Counted from the first letter of the stretch, positions 6,152 to 12,011 are shown. The stretch: DNA of 27,237 nt from a virus (IMGVR_UViG_3300042453_002700:1-27237), one strand, 5' to 3'. Program-made: numbers and translations. The notes: generated by a model not told the origin, from the sequence alone.

Positions 6152-7174
6152 TTACGCAGCAGGCTCATCAAACAACGGACTGCGAGAAACTTCGTTGCCG
6201 TACACCATCCAGTTGGGCACGGTCTCGCGTCCGTAGAGCTCGAGGTACGGCCCGTGGCTTACTGACTCAACAAGCCTGCGAACGTCTTTTGGCTTCTTGC
6301 TGTGTGCCGTGCGGTCAAACTGCCCCCATGACATGCAGTCGCGCCGACGAAACTCTGGCTTTCCGCGAATGCCTAGCAGCATGAACTCGTGCGACACCCG
6401 CCAGTAGTTGCCGATCCCCATCTGCGGCTTCACCCACACAAAGCACGACTTGTATTCAAAGCCCCACGATTCCATGACGCGCTTCGCATCAAACAAAAAA
6501 GCGTTGGTCGTCCATAGGTGAAGGTGGCAGTCGTCATCCGCCAACTGGCTAACAGGCTCTTCACAAATCTCGTCAACGGTCATCGTGGACTTGTACGTGT
6601 CCTCGACATTGGCCCTGGTCGCCTTGTTGCTGTAGGCCCAAGGAGGATCTGCGTAGATGCAGCCGTAGCGAAGTCCACGCTGCACGAGCTCGCCCAGGTC
6701 GGCCACAGCGCCGGACTCGTACTCGTCGATGCTCGTCTCGGCCGCTTCCGGCTTGAGCTTGGCCGCCAACTTTAGAGCGGCGGCCTGCGTCATCTCCTCG
6801 CCTGCCTCGCGGCACGAGGCGATCCACGATTCAAACTGGTCTGCAGGAACTTTGGCGATTTGCTGAAATCGACTCGACTGCTTTCGTTCAATCCCAAGGT
6901 CAGTTAAATGTGACATCGCGTCACATTTTCCTGGCCTTCCCTTCCCTCCAATCACTTTCGGAAGCATTTCGCCAAGTTGCCGCTCGGCCCGCCGCACAAT
7001 CTCCATGCCCTCAAGCACGGCCTCGGCACCCACGTCGCGCCGAGACTTAGCCAGCCTGACGGCAGCCTCGCCAACGTCTCGCACAGTCTTTAAGTCTTCA
7101 ACGGTGACCGCCTCTGCCAGCTGCCGCCTAGCAGCTGAGCAGAGAGCGATCACCTTGTCCTTGGTCTCATCCAT
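6152..7174 (-). CDS. MT-A70 family adenine N6-methyltransferase with helical N-terminal domain
   Basis: A 340-aa protein. The first ~150 residues are helical (for example TVEDLKTVRDVGEAAVRLAK) and include SHLTDLGIERKQSSRFQ (88-104), which reads like a small DNA-binding segment seen fused to phage MT-A70 enzymes. The catalytic domain follows: YADPPWAYSNK with the DPPW motif at 176-179, LHLWTTNAFLFDA, FVWVKPQMGIGNYWRVSHE, and the C-terminal GPYLELYGRE SAM-site motif. These enzymes methylate adenine N6 in DNA or RNA. A phage copy usually protects its DNA from host restriction or marks it for other use. Start ATG at 7174; a 43-bp gap separates it from the upstream gene. Confidence 0.9.
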   Translation of the reverse strand: MDETKDKVIALCSAARRQLAEAVTVEDLKTVRDVGEAAVRLAKSRRDVGAEAVLEGMEIVRRAERQLGEMLPKVIGGKGRPGKCDAMSHLTDLGIERKQSSRFQQIAKVPADQFESWIASCREAGEEMTQAAALKLAAKLKPEAAETSIDEYESGAVADLGELVQRGLRYGCIYADPPWAYSNKATRANVEDTYKSTMTVDEICEEPVSQLADDDCHLHLWTTNAFLFDAKRVMESWGFEYKSCFVWVKPQMGIGNYWRVSHEFMLLGIRGKPEFRRRDCMSWGQFDRTAHSKKPKDVRRLVESVSHGPYLELYGRETVPNWMVYGNEVSRSPLFDEPAA

Positions 7175-7217
7175 GAGTAAGCCTTGAGAGATGGTCTACA
7201 GATGTGGACGCTCGGCC

Positions 7218-8054
7218 CTAGTGAATAACGGGCGGCAGGGGAAATGCGTTCTCGTTAGTGGCATACAGCCTGCTAATGGGCCTGCCATCGAGAAAAGCAC
7301 GAAGTGCAGAGCACGACTTGAGAAATAGATCGTTCCTGGCGTGGTCGCCCTGGCCATAGTCCTTCTTCATCAGGTAATCACGCAGACGAATAGCTGCGTG
7401 GTCAGCTGGATCAGCAGCAGAACCTGTAGCAAGAATGGCCAGGAACTGAGCCAGCCGCTTGTGGCTTTCCGTAAACCACGCAGACGCTACGGCAGCAACC
7501 GCACAGGCATGCAGCCGCTTATTGGACGAGTAGGCAAAGTCGATCGCCTCGGCGAAGGCGTCGTAGAACTTTGCGAACTGCTCCGGCCGCAGTCGTCGCT
7601 TCGACCACCGCTCGCAGTTGTCCGAACGCTGGACGAAGTACTGGTTGATCATGCAGACGCATGTGGCGACCGTCCTTGTGTCAGATTTGACGCCACGGAA
7701 GTGAAGGTGATCCTTGTTGTTGCGGGGAATGCCTCGGTCGATGGCGTCTGCGTTCTCGAGCGGCATACCACGAGTGACGTTTACCCAAACCCCAACGTCA
7801 GCCTCGACGATTGCGTTGAGCCTGTGCTGGCCGTCAGCCAGAGTCCCGTCCTCGTAGAACGCGATCCCCTGATGGGTAACCCGCCATGAACCTGACAGGA
7901 TGCACTGCCGAAGGTATTCAACGTCGGTTGGCCGCAGGTTCCTGTTGTTCTCGTTGTGGGACAGCCACTCAAACGCCATTTCAGGAGTCACAAACTCCTT
8001 AGTGGTAACCATGCCGCGAGCCTGGGCCCGGCCATTCAAAGTTGCATTCGTCAT
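7218..8054 (-). CDS. DGQHR-motif phage protein (ParB/sulfiredoxin-like fold)
   Basis: A 278-aa protein. GIAFYEDGTLADGQHRLNAI (63-82) holds the DGQHRL motif of the ParB/Srx-like superfamily, preceded by LRPTDVEYLRQCILSGSWRV and followed by NADAIDRGIPRNNKDHL, a combination common in phage early proteins of unknown role. The rest is helical. ParB-fold proteins can bind nucleotides and DNA; the exact job here is unknown. The start at 8054 is chosen because AAAAAGGA lies seven bases upstream and MTNATLNGRAQARG is a natural N-terminus; the frame stays open for 131 more codons upstream, but that part is arginine/proline-rich noise and overlaps the neighbouring gene. Confidence 0.75.
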   Translation of the reverse strand: MTNATLNGRAQARGMVTTKEFVTPEMAFEWLSHNENNRNLRPTDVEYLRQCILSGSWRVTHQGIAFYEDGTLADGQHRLNAIVEADVGVWVNVTRGMPLENADAIDRGIPRNNKDHLHFRGVKSDTRTVATCVCMINQYFVQRSDNCERWSKRRLRPEQFAKFYDAFAEAIDFAYSSNKRLHACAVAAVASAWFTESHKRLAQFLAILATGSAADPADHAAIRLRDYLMKKDYGQGDHARNDLFLKSCSALRAFLDGRPISRLYATNENAFPLPPVIH

Positions 8055-8089
8055 GTCAGCGTCCTTTTTGCTTCTTTCCATCGACATCA

Positions 8090-8248
8090 TCAGACGCACG
8101 TCAACGAGACCACGTCCTTGTGTTTTGGCCCCGTCTCGTGGGGCACCCGGCGTCGGCCTTGGGTATGGAGTGCAAGCCAATCCGACGCTGCGGCGATTAC
8201 GAAGGGATTCACCGCAACCCTGCCCGCCGGCTGTCGAGGCCGGTTCAC
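8090..8248 (-). CDS. Possible small protein (52 aa), weakly supported
   Basis: In the 209-bp gap between two genes, a frame from GTG at 8248 to TGA at 8090 could encode 52 residues (VNRPRQPAGRVAVNPFVIAA at the start, ending DVVSLTCV). It has no good ribosome site and no recognisable family. An in-frame stop is shared with the upstream gene end, so it cannot start earlier. It may be real, given how tightly the operon is packed, or it may be a GC-rich chance frame. Confidence 0.3.
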   Translation of the reverse strand: MNRPRQPAGRVAVNPFVIAAASDWLALHTQGRRRVPHETGPKHKDVVSLTCV

Positions 8249-8263
8249 GCCACGGGCCTGGCG

Positions 8264-8533
8264 TTATTCCCACTGGCTCTTGTTGCTGTGCGGCGGCTCG
8301 TTGAACTTGATCGCCGGCGGCTCGTACTTGTGCAGCCGATTCAGCACCTCGTTCAGTTGCGTCCGCAACTCCGTGATCGTCTTGAGGGCTCGGTCGTAGT
8401 TGCCCCCGAGCTCGTCCACGTACGCTGCAGCCCGGGGCCGGTTGCACCGCTCAAGGAACCCGGCGATGTCATAGGCGGTAATCGTCAGCGGCTCGTGGCT
8501 CTTGGCGATGTTGGGATCGAAGCGGCTTCTCAC
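8264..8533 (-). CDS. Small helical protein of unknown function
   Basis: An 89-aa protein. The middle (YDIAGFLERCNRPRAAAYVD, then RALKTITELRTQLNEVLNRL) is strongly helical and likely a short coiled coil. The GTG start at 8533 overlaps the RecT-like gene stop by four bases (GTGA), so the two are probably made together. No family recognised; a RecT partner, such as a nuclease accessory or single-strand DNA factor, is possible by position only. Confidence 0.6.
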   Translation of the reverse strand: MRSRFDPNIAKSHEPLTITAYDIAGFLERCNRPRAAAYVDELGGNYDRALKTITELRTQLNEVLNRLHKYEPPAIKFNEPPHSNKSQWE

Positions 8534-9381
8534 GATGCCACCTCGTGCTCGGCGGCCTCGTGGGCGAAGTCGGTGCCGGTGTCCTCGGAGCCGATCAGCA
8601 TCTCGGCCTTGTGGTGGATCAGGGCCACGAGCTCGTCCTTGCCGGCCTCGCTGAAGACGCCCTCGGCGTGTCGCTTGTCCACCAGCGACCGAATCGCGTC
8701 GAGCATCTCGAACGTCGTGGCTCGGCTGACCGCCAGGCGGGCCTTGCTCATGGGATCCTCGGGCACGACCGGGGCCACGGGCGTCACCTTGACAACGCTC
8801 GGCGTGGCCGGTTTGGCCGCTTCTTTGGCCGCTTCGTTGGCCGGATAGTCCTGGGCCTCCTCGGCCGTCACGAGGCCCTTGAGCACGTCAGGGAACGCAT
8901 CTCGCAGAGCGAAGCCTCGGGCACGCAGCTGCAGCATCCGGCGTGGGTACTGCGTCCACGGGCCGCTCTTGCCCCACAGGCCCGCCTTCTTGGCGTCCAC
9001 GACGCTGAACCGGGCCACGGTGGGCTTCTCATAGCCCCGCCGCTTGGCCTCGCAAGTGGCCACCATGGCCTCGCCGTCGCCCTCGATCTGCTCTCGGACG
9101 TACTCGCAGACCGGGCTCGCCATGGCCACGGCCAGGGCGGCGTCACCCCAGATCGCCGGCCGCCCGTTGATGCAGGCGATGTTTTGCAGGCTCTGCATCG
9201 GGCTCAGGCCGATCTCGCTGCCGTGCTGAATCGCCAGCAGGCAGGACTCGGGCTTGCCCCTGAAGTCCTTCGGGGCGAAGTCCGACTTGGCCACCATGGC
9301 GGCGAAGCGGAAGGCGTCGTCGAACGTGGCGAGGGCCAGCCCCCTCGTTGGCGTCGTGTTTGTGGAAATCTCCGTGGTCAT
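8530..9381 (-). CDS. RecT-like single-strand annealing protein
   Basis: A 283-aa protein with the RecT-family core: CLLAIQHGSEIGLSPMQSLQ (47-66), NIACINGRPAIWGDAALAVA (67-86), FSVVDAKKAGLWGKSGPWTQ, and RMLQLRARGFALRDAFPDVL. RecT proteins bind single-stranded DNA and anneal complementary strands during phage recombination and replication. The C-terminal third is alanine/valine-rich and variable, as usual. ATG at 9381 is taken as the start since MTTEISTNTTPT leads straight into the family domain and has AAAGGGA upstream. A GTG at 9468 with a stronger AAGGAG site would add 29 residues and cannot be ruled out. No paired exonuclease gene is obvious next to it. Confidence 0.8.
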   Translation of the reverse strand: MTTEISTNTTPTRGLALATFDDAFRFAAMVAKSDFAPKDFRGKPESCLLAIQHGSEIGLSPMQSLQNIACINGRPAIWGDAALAVAMASPVCEYVREQIEGDGEAMVATCEAKRRGYEKPTVARFSVVDAKKAGLWGKSGPWTQYPRRMLQLRARGFALRDAFPDVLKGLVTAEEAQDYPANEAAKEAAKPATPSVVKVTPVAPVVPEDPMSKARLAVSRATTFEMLDAIRSLVDKRHAEGVFSEAGKDELVALIHHKAEMLIGSEDTGTDFAHEAAEHEVAS

Positions 9382-9514
9382 CTGCCGTGTCCCTTTCTGC
9401 GTTGTGAAAAGCCCGCTCGGCGTCCTGCTCTGCGGGTGGTCAGTGCGTCCTTGCAACCCCGGTTCCACCGGGCTCCTTCCGACGACTAGCTCCGCTGGCC
9501 GCCGGTCCTTTCTT

Positions 9515-9531
9515 GATTCGCGAATCGCGAA
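9515..9531. promoter_or_regulatory. Overlapping perfect palindromes just after a stop codon
   Basis: GATTCGCGAATC (9515-9526) is a perfect 12-bp palindrome, and TTCGCGAATCGCGAA (9517-9531) is a perfect inverted repeat around one base. They touch the TAG of the gene at 9532-9768 and precede RecT. With no T-run it is not a standard terminator; a protein-binding site or RNA processing site is as likely. Confidence 0.4.
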
Positions 9532-9768
9532 CTAGTGCGTCACGTCCCGGGCCGAAACGGCGAGCCAGCCGCCGCCCACGTCGAGCGTGAGCCGGTCGCC
9601 ATCGGTCCACTCGATGCGCCCCTGCCACCGCTTGCCGGCGGTGCAGCCGCTGACGAAGTCGCCGACGGCGTAGGTGCGAGCCGGTGCGGGGCTCTGCGTC
9701 TGCTCGCCGAGGCCGGCGATGGCGGCAAGGTATTCGTTTTCCGACGGGCTGCTGGGGTTCGTGATCAT
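9532..9768 (-). CDS. Small beta-rich protein of unknown function
   Basis: A 78-aa protein. After a flexible, polar N-terminus (PSSPSENEY) it has ARTYAVGDFVSGCTAGKRW, QGRIEWTDGDRLTLDVGG and GWLAVSARDVTH, a run of short strands with 'V-G-D-x-V' and 'G-x-x-W-x-G-x-I' that looks like an SH3/KOW-type barrel. Function unknown; such barrels bind nucleic acid or proteins. The ATG at 9768 has an AAGGAG site at about nine bases. It is the first gene after the promoter at 9898-9925 and would have a ~120-base leader with a hairpin. Confidence 0.6.
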   Translation of the reverse strand: MITNPSSPSENEYLAAIAGLGEQTQSPAPARTYAVGDFVSGCTAGKRWQGRIEWTDGDRLTLDVGGGWLAVSARDVTH

Positions 9769-9790
9769 GGGGGCTGTCTCCTTGGGTGGG

Positions 9791-9812
9791 GTAGTGTACG
9801 GCTGTCCACTAC
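9791..9812. promoter_or_regulatory. 22-bp imperfect palindrome in the leader of the 9532-9768 gene
   Basis: GTAGTGTAC (9791-9799) is followed after GGCT by GTCCACTAC (9804-9812), its inverted repeat with one mismatch. In the leftward mRNA this hairpin lies immediately before the ribosome site AAGGAG, so it could act as an operator in DNA or a hairpin that controls translation in RNA. Confidence 0.45.
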
Positions 9813-9871
9813 GCGGGCAAGATGCTGTACGAAGATTCCAGTTCTGCGGTGTTAGTCCTCCCCTGTGCGGC

Positions 9872-9887
9872 GTGCCGCTACCGTCAC
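9872..9887. promoter_or_regulatory. Operator copy 1 of the shared 16-bp palindrome (no promoter boxes of its own)
   Basis: GTGCCG-CTAC-CGTCAC fits the pattern GTNNCG-N4-CGTYAC shared by four sites. It lies 29 bp downstream of operator copy 2, just past the predicted transcription start, a position that suits cooperative repression or DNA looping. Confidence 0.6.
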
Positions 9888-9897
9888 TTCCGTGGAT

Positions 9898-9925
9898 AGG
9901 GTAGCGTTAGCGTCACTTCTGTCAA
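9898..9925 (-). promoter_or_regulatory. Leftward promoter with operator copy 2 in its spacer
   Basis: Reading leftward: -35 TTGACA (9925-9920), a 16-bp spacer, and -10 TACCCT (9903-9898). Operator GTAGCG-TTAG-CGTCAC (9901-9916) fills the spacer and overlaps the -10 box. The -35 box also holds the TGA stop of the small gene 9922-10065. It would drive the 9532-9768 gene, RecT and the rest of the early operon. Confidence 0.65.
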
Positions 9926-10065
9926 CCAAGAAACCTGAACGGGATGGCGGCCAGCAGTTCAAGCAGGTCGTGCAGGGCTCGAGCAGCCGGTGAATCGGTG
10001 CCGAGCTCCTGGCCGATGCGGATCAGGACGAGCGACTGCATGGCGTGGTTCCAGTGGCGGTTCAT
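9922..10065 (-). CDS. Small helical protein (47 aa)
   Basis: ATG at 10065 with AAGGA about ten bases upstream, stop TGA at 9922. The peptide starts MNRHWNHAMQSLVLIRIGQE and continues through SPAARALHDLLELLAAIPFR, an amphipathic helical protein with natural codon use. The stop lies inside the -35 hexamer of the next promoter, and the start overlaps the stop of a shorter upstream frame as ATGA. No family recognised. Its place in the control region suggests a regulatory peptide, which is inference. Confidence 0.55.
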   Translation of the reverse strand: MNRHWNHAMQSLVLIRIGQELGTDSPAARALHDLLELLAAIPFRFLG

Positions 10066-10145
10066 TGCGTGGCCATCCTTGGCCCGAGAATCCTGTGAGC
10101 GATTGCCACCCGTTTCGCAGCTGTCGGCAGGCCGGGTGGCCCCAC
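10062..10145 (-). CDS. Possible very small ORF (27 aa), weakly supported
   Basis: GTG at 10145 to TGA at 10062; the peptide begins VGPPGLPTAAKRVAIAHRIL. The end overlaps the next start as ATGA, as is common here, but the AAGG in front of the GTG is too close for a normal ribosome site. A GGGTG-GGGC-CACCC hairpin overlaps its first codons. It may be a real leader peptide or only sequence between genes. Confidence 0.25.
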   Translation of the reverse strand: MGPPGLPTAAKRVAIAHRILGPRMATQ

Positions 10146-10155
10146 CCTTGGTTTT

Positions 10156-10359
10156 TCAGCGGTAGTACGTGACCCGGTTGCCGACGGCGTTGATAGTGCG
10201 GCGCGTTCCGTTAGCGAACACCTGAAGCAGCAACGTAGAACCCTTGACGCCCTCGATGATGCATTGGCGAATGATGCCGAGATCACGGGCCACGTTCACG
10301 CCGACGCCGAGCTCCTGAGTGACCGTGTACTTCCGGCTGTTAAGCGTGATCGTCTCCAT
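10156..10359 (-). CDS. Small beta-rich protein of unknown function
   Basis: A 67-aa protein: METITLNSRKYTVTQELGVG, then LGIIRQCIIEGVKGSTLLLQ and ANGTRRTINAVGNRVTYYR. Predicted mostly strands, soluble. ATG at 10359 with GGGAG eight bases upstream. It is the first full-size gene after the promoter at 10411-10438. No family recognised; its place in the operator-rich control region suggests an early regulator or anti-host protein. Confidence 0.6.
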   Translation of the reverse strand: METITLNSRKYTVTQELGVGVNVARDLGIIRQCIIEGVKGSTLLLQVFANGTRRTINAVGNRVTYYR

Positions 10360-10374
10360 GTTGCTGACTCCCGG

Positions 10375-10404
10375 TTAGCGGCTGCGAGTCTCATTCGCTC
10401 GCAT
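10375..10404 (-). CDS. Nine-codon leaderless ORF candidate
   Basis: ATG at 10404 lies six bases after the predicted -10 box (10416-10411), that is at the expected transcription start; the frame MRANETRSR ends with TAA at 10375, 15 bases before the next ATG at 10359. It could be a leader peptide translated from the very 5' end of the transcript, or chance. Confidence 0.3.
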   Translation of the reverse strand: MRANETRSR

Positions 10405-10410
10405 GCCCCT

Positions 10411-10438
10411 AGTGTAGCGTTATCGTTACTTGGGGCAA
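10411..10438 (-). promoter_or_regulatory. Leftward promoter with operator copy 3 in its spacer
   Basis: -35 TTGCCC (10438-10433), 16-bp spacer, -10 TACACT (10416-10411). Operator GTAGCG-TTAT-CGTTAC (10414-10429) fills the spacer and overlaps the -10 box exactly as in the other two promoters. It would drive the 10156-10359 gene and those after it. Confidence 0.6.
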
Positions 10439-10481
10439 GGGGGCTTCAAAAGATTTTTTTAGGTGCGGTTTTCCCCGTGGA

Positions 10482-10745
10482 TTACTGGGGTTTCCGCTTA
10501 CGCTTGGGCTTCGGATCAGCCGGCCGCTCGTCCTTCCGCAGGTTCGAGCGGGTGGTCAGGCTGGCCTTGAGGGTCAGCACGTCGGCCTTAAACACCAGCC
10601 ACGCCCGCTCGCCGGCCTTCCAGCCACGCAGCCTGGTGTCCCCTTCGCCCAGCAGGCGACGCAGGTAGCCCTCGGTGCAGCCCGCCAGCTTCACCGCTTC
10701 GGCAATCGTGATCCACTCTTTGTCCGGGCTCGCCAATGCAACCAT
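10482..10745 (-). CDS. Small helix-turn-helix protein, excisionase-like
   Basis: An 87-aa protein. EWITIAEAVKLAGCTEGYLR (about 10-29) followed by RLLGEGDTRLRGWKAGERAW has the MerR/excisionase winged-helix pattern ('I-x-E-A-x-x-L-x-G-x-S-x-x-Y-L-x-x-L' then a wing), and the tail is very basic (ADPKPKRKRKPQ). It is the first gene leftward of the integrase and is divergent from it, the usual place of xis or a cro-like gene. The ATG at 10745 is chosen because the longer form from 10763 would start inside the promoter. The predicted transcript begins at this ATG, so it may be leaderless; GGGAG lies too close to serve well. Role as Xis versus transcription regulator cannot be separated by sequence. 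Confidence 0.65.
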   Translation of the reverse strand: MVALASPDKEWITIAEAVKLAGCTEGYLRRLLGEGDTRLRGWKAGERAWLVFKADVLTLKASLTTRSNLRKDERPADPKPKRKRKPQ

Positions 10746-10751
10746 GCTCCC

Positions 10752-10779
10752 ATAGTAACGCAAGCGTCACCTGCGTCAA
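10752..10779 (-). promoter_or_regulatory. Leftward promoter with operator copy 4 in its spacer
   Basis: -35 TTGACG (10779-10774), 16-bp spacer, -10 TACTAT (10757-10752), then six bases and the ATG at 10745. Operator GTAACG-CAAG-CGTCAC (10755-10770) fills the spacer and overlaps the -10 box. It would be the first early promoter next to the integrase. Confidence 0.65.
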
Positions 10780-10811
10780 ACCGACTCGCCTTGCCGCTCT
10801 CACTCGAATCT

Positions 10812-10903
10812 CTGTACAGTATCGCAGCCGGCCGAAACCGGCGATCTTTCTAGCGGATGGGGTGTAGTTCGTGATTGTGTACACCTGTACAGATGGGTAT
10901 GCT
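10812..10903 (+). promoter_or_regulatory. Integrase control region with two CTGTACAG palindromes
   Basis: CTGTACAG occurs at 10812-10819 and 10885-10892, with a further TGTACA at 10878-10883. Two possible rightward promoters match them: TTGCCG (10791) -N18- TACAGT (10815-10820), whose -10 overlaps the first site, and TTGTGT (10875-10880) -N17- TATGCT (10898-10903), whose spacer holds the second. They differ from the leftward 16-bp operators, so the integrase is likely under a separate regulator. Confidence 0.45.
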
Positions 10904-10929
10904 TGGGGCAAAACAAAAGGTGCTTAGCC

Positions 10930-11862
10930 ATGACACTCAGAGAGCTCTTTTTAGATCGGATTGCCCCCCTGAAAAACCTGAGCGACCGGAGCATCACGAT
11001 GTACTGCTCCACGCTGGACAGGTTCGCAGATTACCTTGGCCACGAGCCTACCGTGGACGACCTCGACGACCTCGTGGCGTCGAAGTTCCTCCGGTGGCGG
11101 GCCGCCACGGTCCACGACAAAAAGCGGGGCCTGATCTCGCCGGCCAGCCTGGCGAAAGACTCTGCCCACCTCCGCAGCCTGTGGACGTGGCTCGCCAAGA
11201 AGCGGTGGAAGAAGTCCAACGGCGATCTGCTGGAGTTTCCCGACTACGCCCGGCCGAGGGTGCCGAAGCCCGTTCCGAAGGCGTACAAGGCCGATGAGCT
11301 CAGCCGGCTGATTCAGGCCGCCCGGCACCGCAAGGGGCTTGTGGCGGGCAAGCCGGCCGCCTGGTACTGGATCACGAAACTGCTGGCCATGTTCCAGACC
11401 GGGGAGCGGATCGGCGCGGTGCTCGAGCTCCGGTGGGCCCAGGTCGATCTGGAGCAGCACACCCTGACGTTCCTGGCGGCCAGCCGCAAAGGCCACAGAG
11501 AGACGATTACGCGGCCGATTACCCCGGCCCTGTCTCAGATGCTGGCGATGCACGCCGGGGCTCCCAGCGAGCGTGTGTGGCCCTGGCGGGACGACCGGGA
11601 GATGCTGTCCTGCTACGGCTCGCTCAAGGTGCTGTGCCGCACGGCGGGCGTGCCGTACAAGCCGTTTCACGCCATCCGCAAAAGCACGGCGTCGTACCTG
11701 AAGCGGGCCGGAGTCTCGGCCAAGAAGCAGCTTGGGCACAGCAGCGAGGAGATGGCGGAAAACCACTACTACGACGAGGAGATCACGGGCCGGGAGTCCA
11801 ACCTCGACCACCTGCCAGACATCACGCAGCCGCCCCCCGGCGGGCCCGGGAAGCCACGGTAG
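10930..11862 (+). CDS. int: Tyrosine recombinase integrase
   Basis: A 310-aa protein. The N-terminal SAM-like core-binding domain (about 1-110: FLDRIAPLKNLSDRSITMYC, LRSLWTWLAKKRWKK) is followed by a catalytic domain with the full set of residues: R160 in FQTGERIGAVLELRW, K187 in SRKGHRE, H247-x-x-R250 in HAIRKSTASYL, H270 in QLGHSS and the nucleophile tyrosine in ENHYYDEE (Y280 or Y281). It would integrate and excise the phage genome at att sites. ATG at 10930 is chosen for its AAAAGG site; a TTG at 10903 would add nine codons. It is the only convincing plus-strand gene, divergent from the excisionase-like gene and convergent with the late operon. Confidence 0.92.
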   Translation: MTLRELFLDRIAPLKNLSDRSITMYCSTLDRFADYLGHEPTVDDLDDLVASKFLRWRAATVHDKKRGLISPASLAKDSAHLRSLWTWLAKKRWKKSNGDLLEFPDYARPRVPKPVPKAYKADELSRLIQAARHRKGLVAGKPAAWYWITKLLAMFQTGERIGAVLELRWAQVDLEQHTLTFLAASRKGHRETITRPITPALSQMLAMHAGAPSERVWPWRDDREMLSCYGSLKVLCRTAGVPYKPFHAIRKSTASYLKRAGVSAKKQLGHSSEEMAENHYYDEEITGRESNLDHLPDITQPPPGGPGKPR

Positions 11863-12011
11863 CCCGGGGAGTGAGCGCATGCTGCCGACCTAGAAAACAC
11901 GGCAACCGCTGGATGATCACGAAACCGATTTCGGGATCATCTGTGGCAGGCACAGGGCGAGCGACGGCGTGGAAAGGGTGAAACACGCCGCCGCTCAAGC
12001 CCTGGCCTAGG
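11863..12011. other. Convergent intergenic region with two long hairpins (terminator and/or attP candidate)
   Basis: Between the end of int and the end of the late operon lie two inverted repeats. At 11912-11941 GATGATC and CGAAA pair with TTTCG and GATCATC around CCGA, with one mismatch. At 11953-12004 CAGGGC, GAGCG and CGGCGTG pair with CACGCCG, CGCTC and GCCCTG around a 12-base loop, with one mismatch and a two-base bulge. No T-run follows either. A two-way terminator is the simplest reading, and being next to int the region is also a candidate for attP. No tRNA-like piece is visible. Confidence 0.5.

Noticed and set aside
8055-8447. N-terminal extension of the DGQHR gene by 131 codons
   Set aside because: The extension is Arg/Pro/Gly-rich, overlaps the neighbouring gene, and a strong AAAAAGGA site marks the shorter start at 8054.
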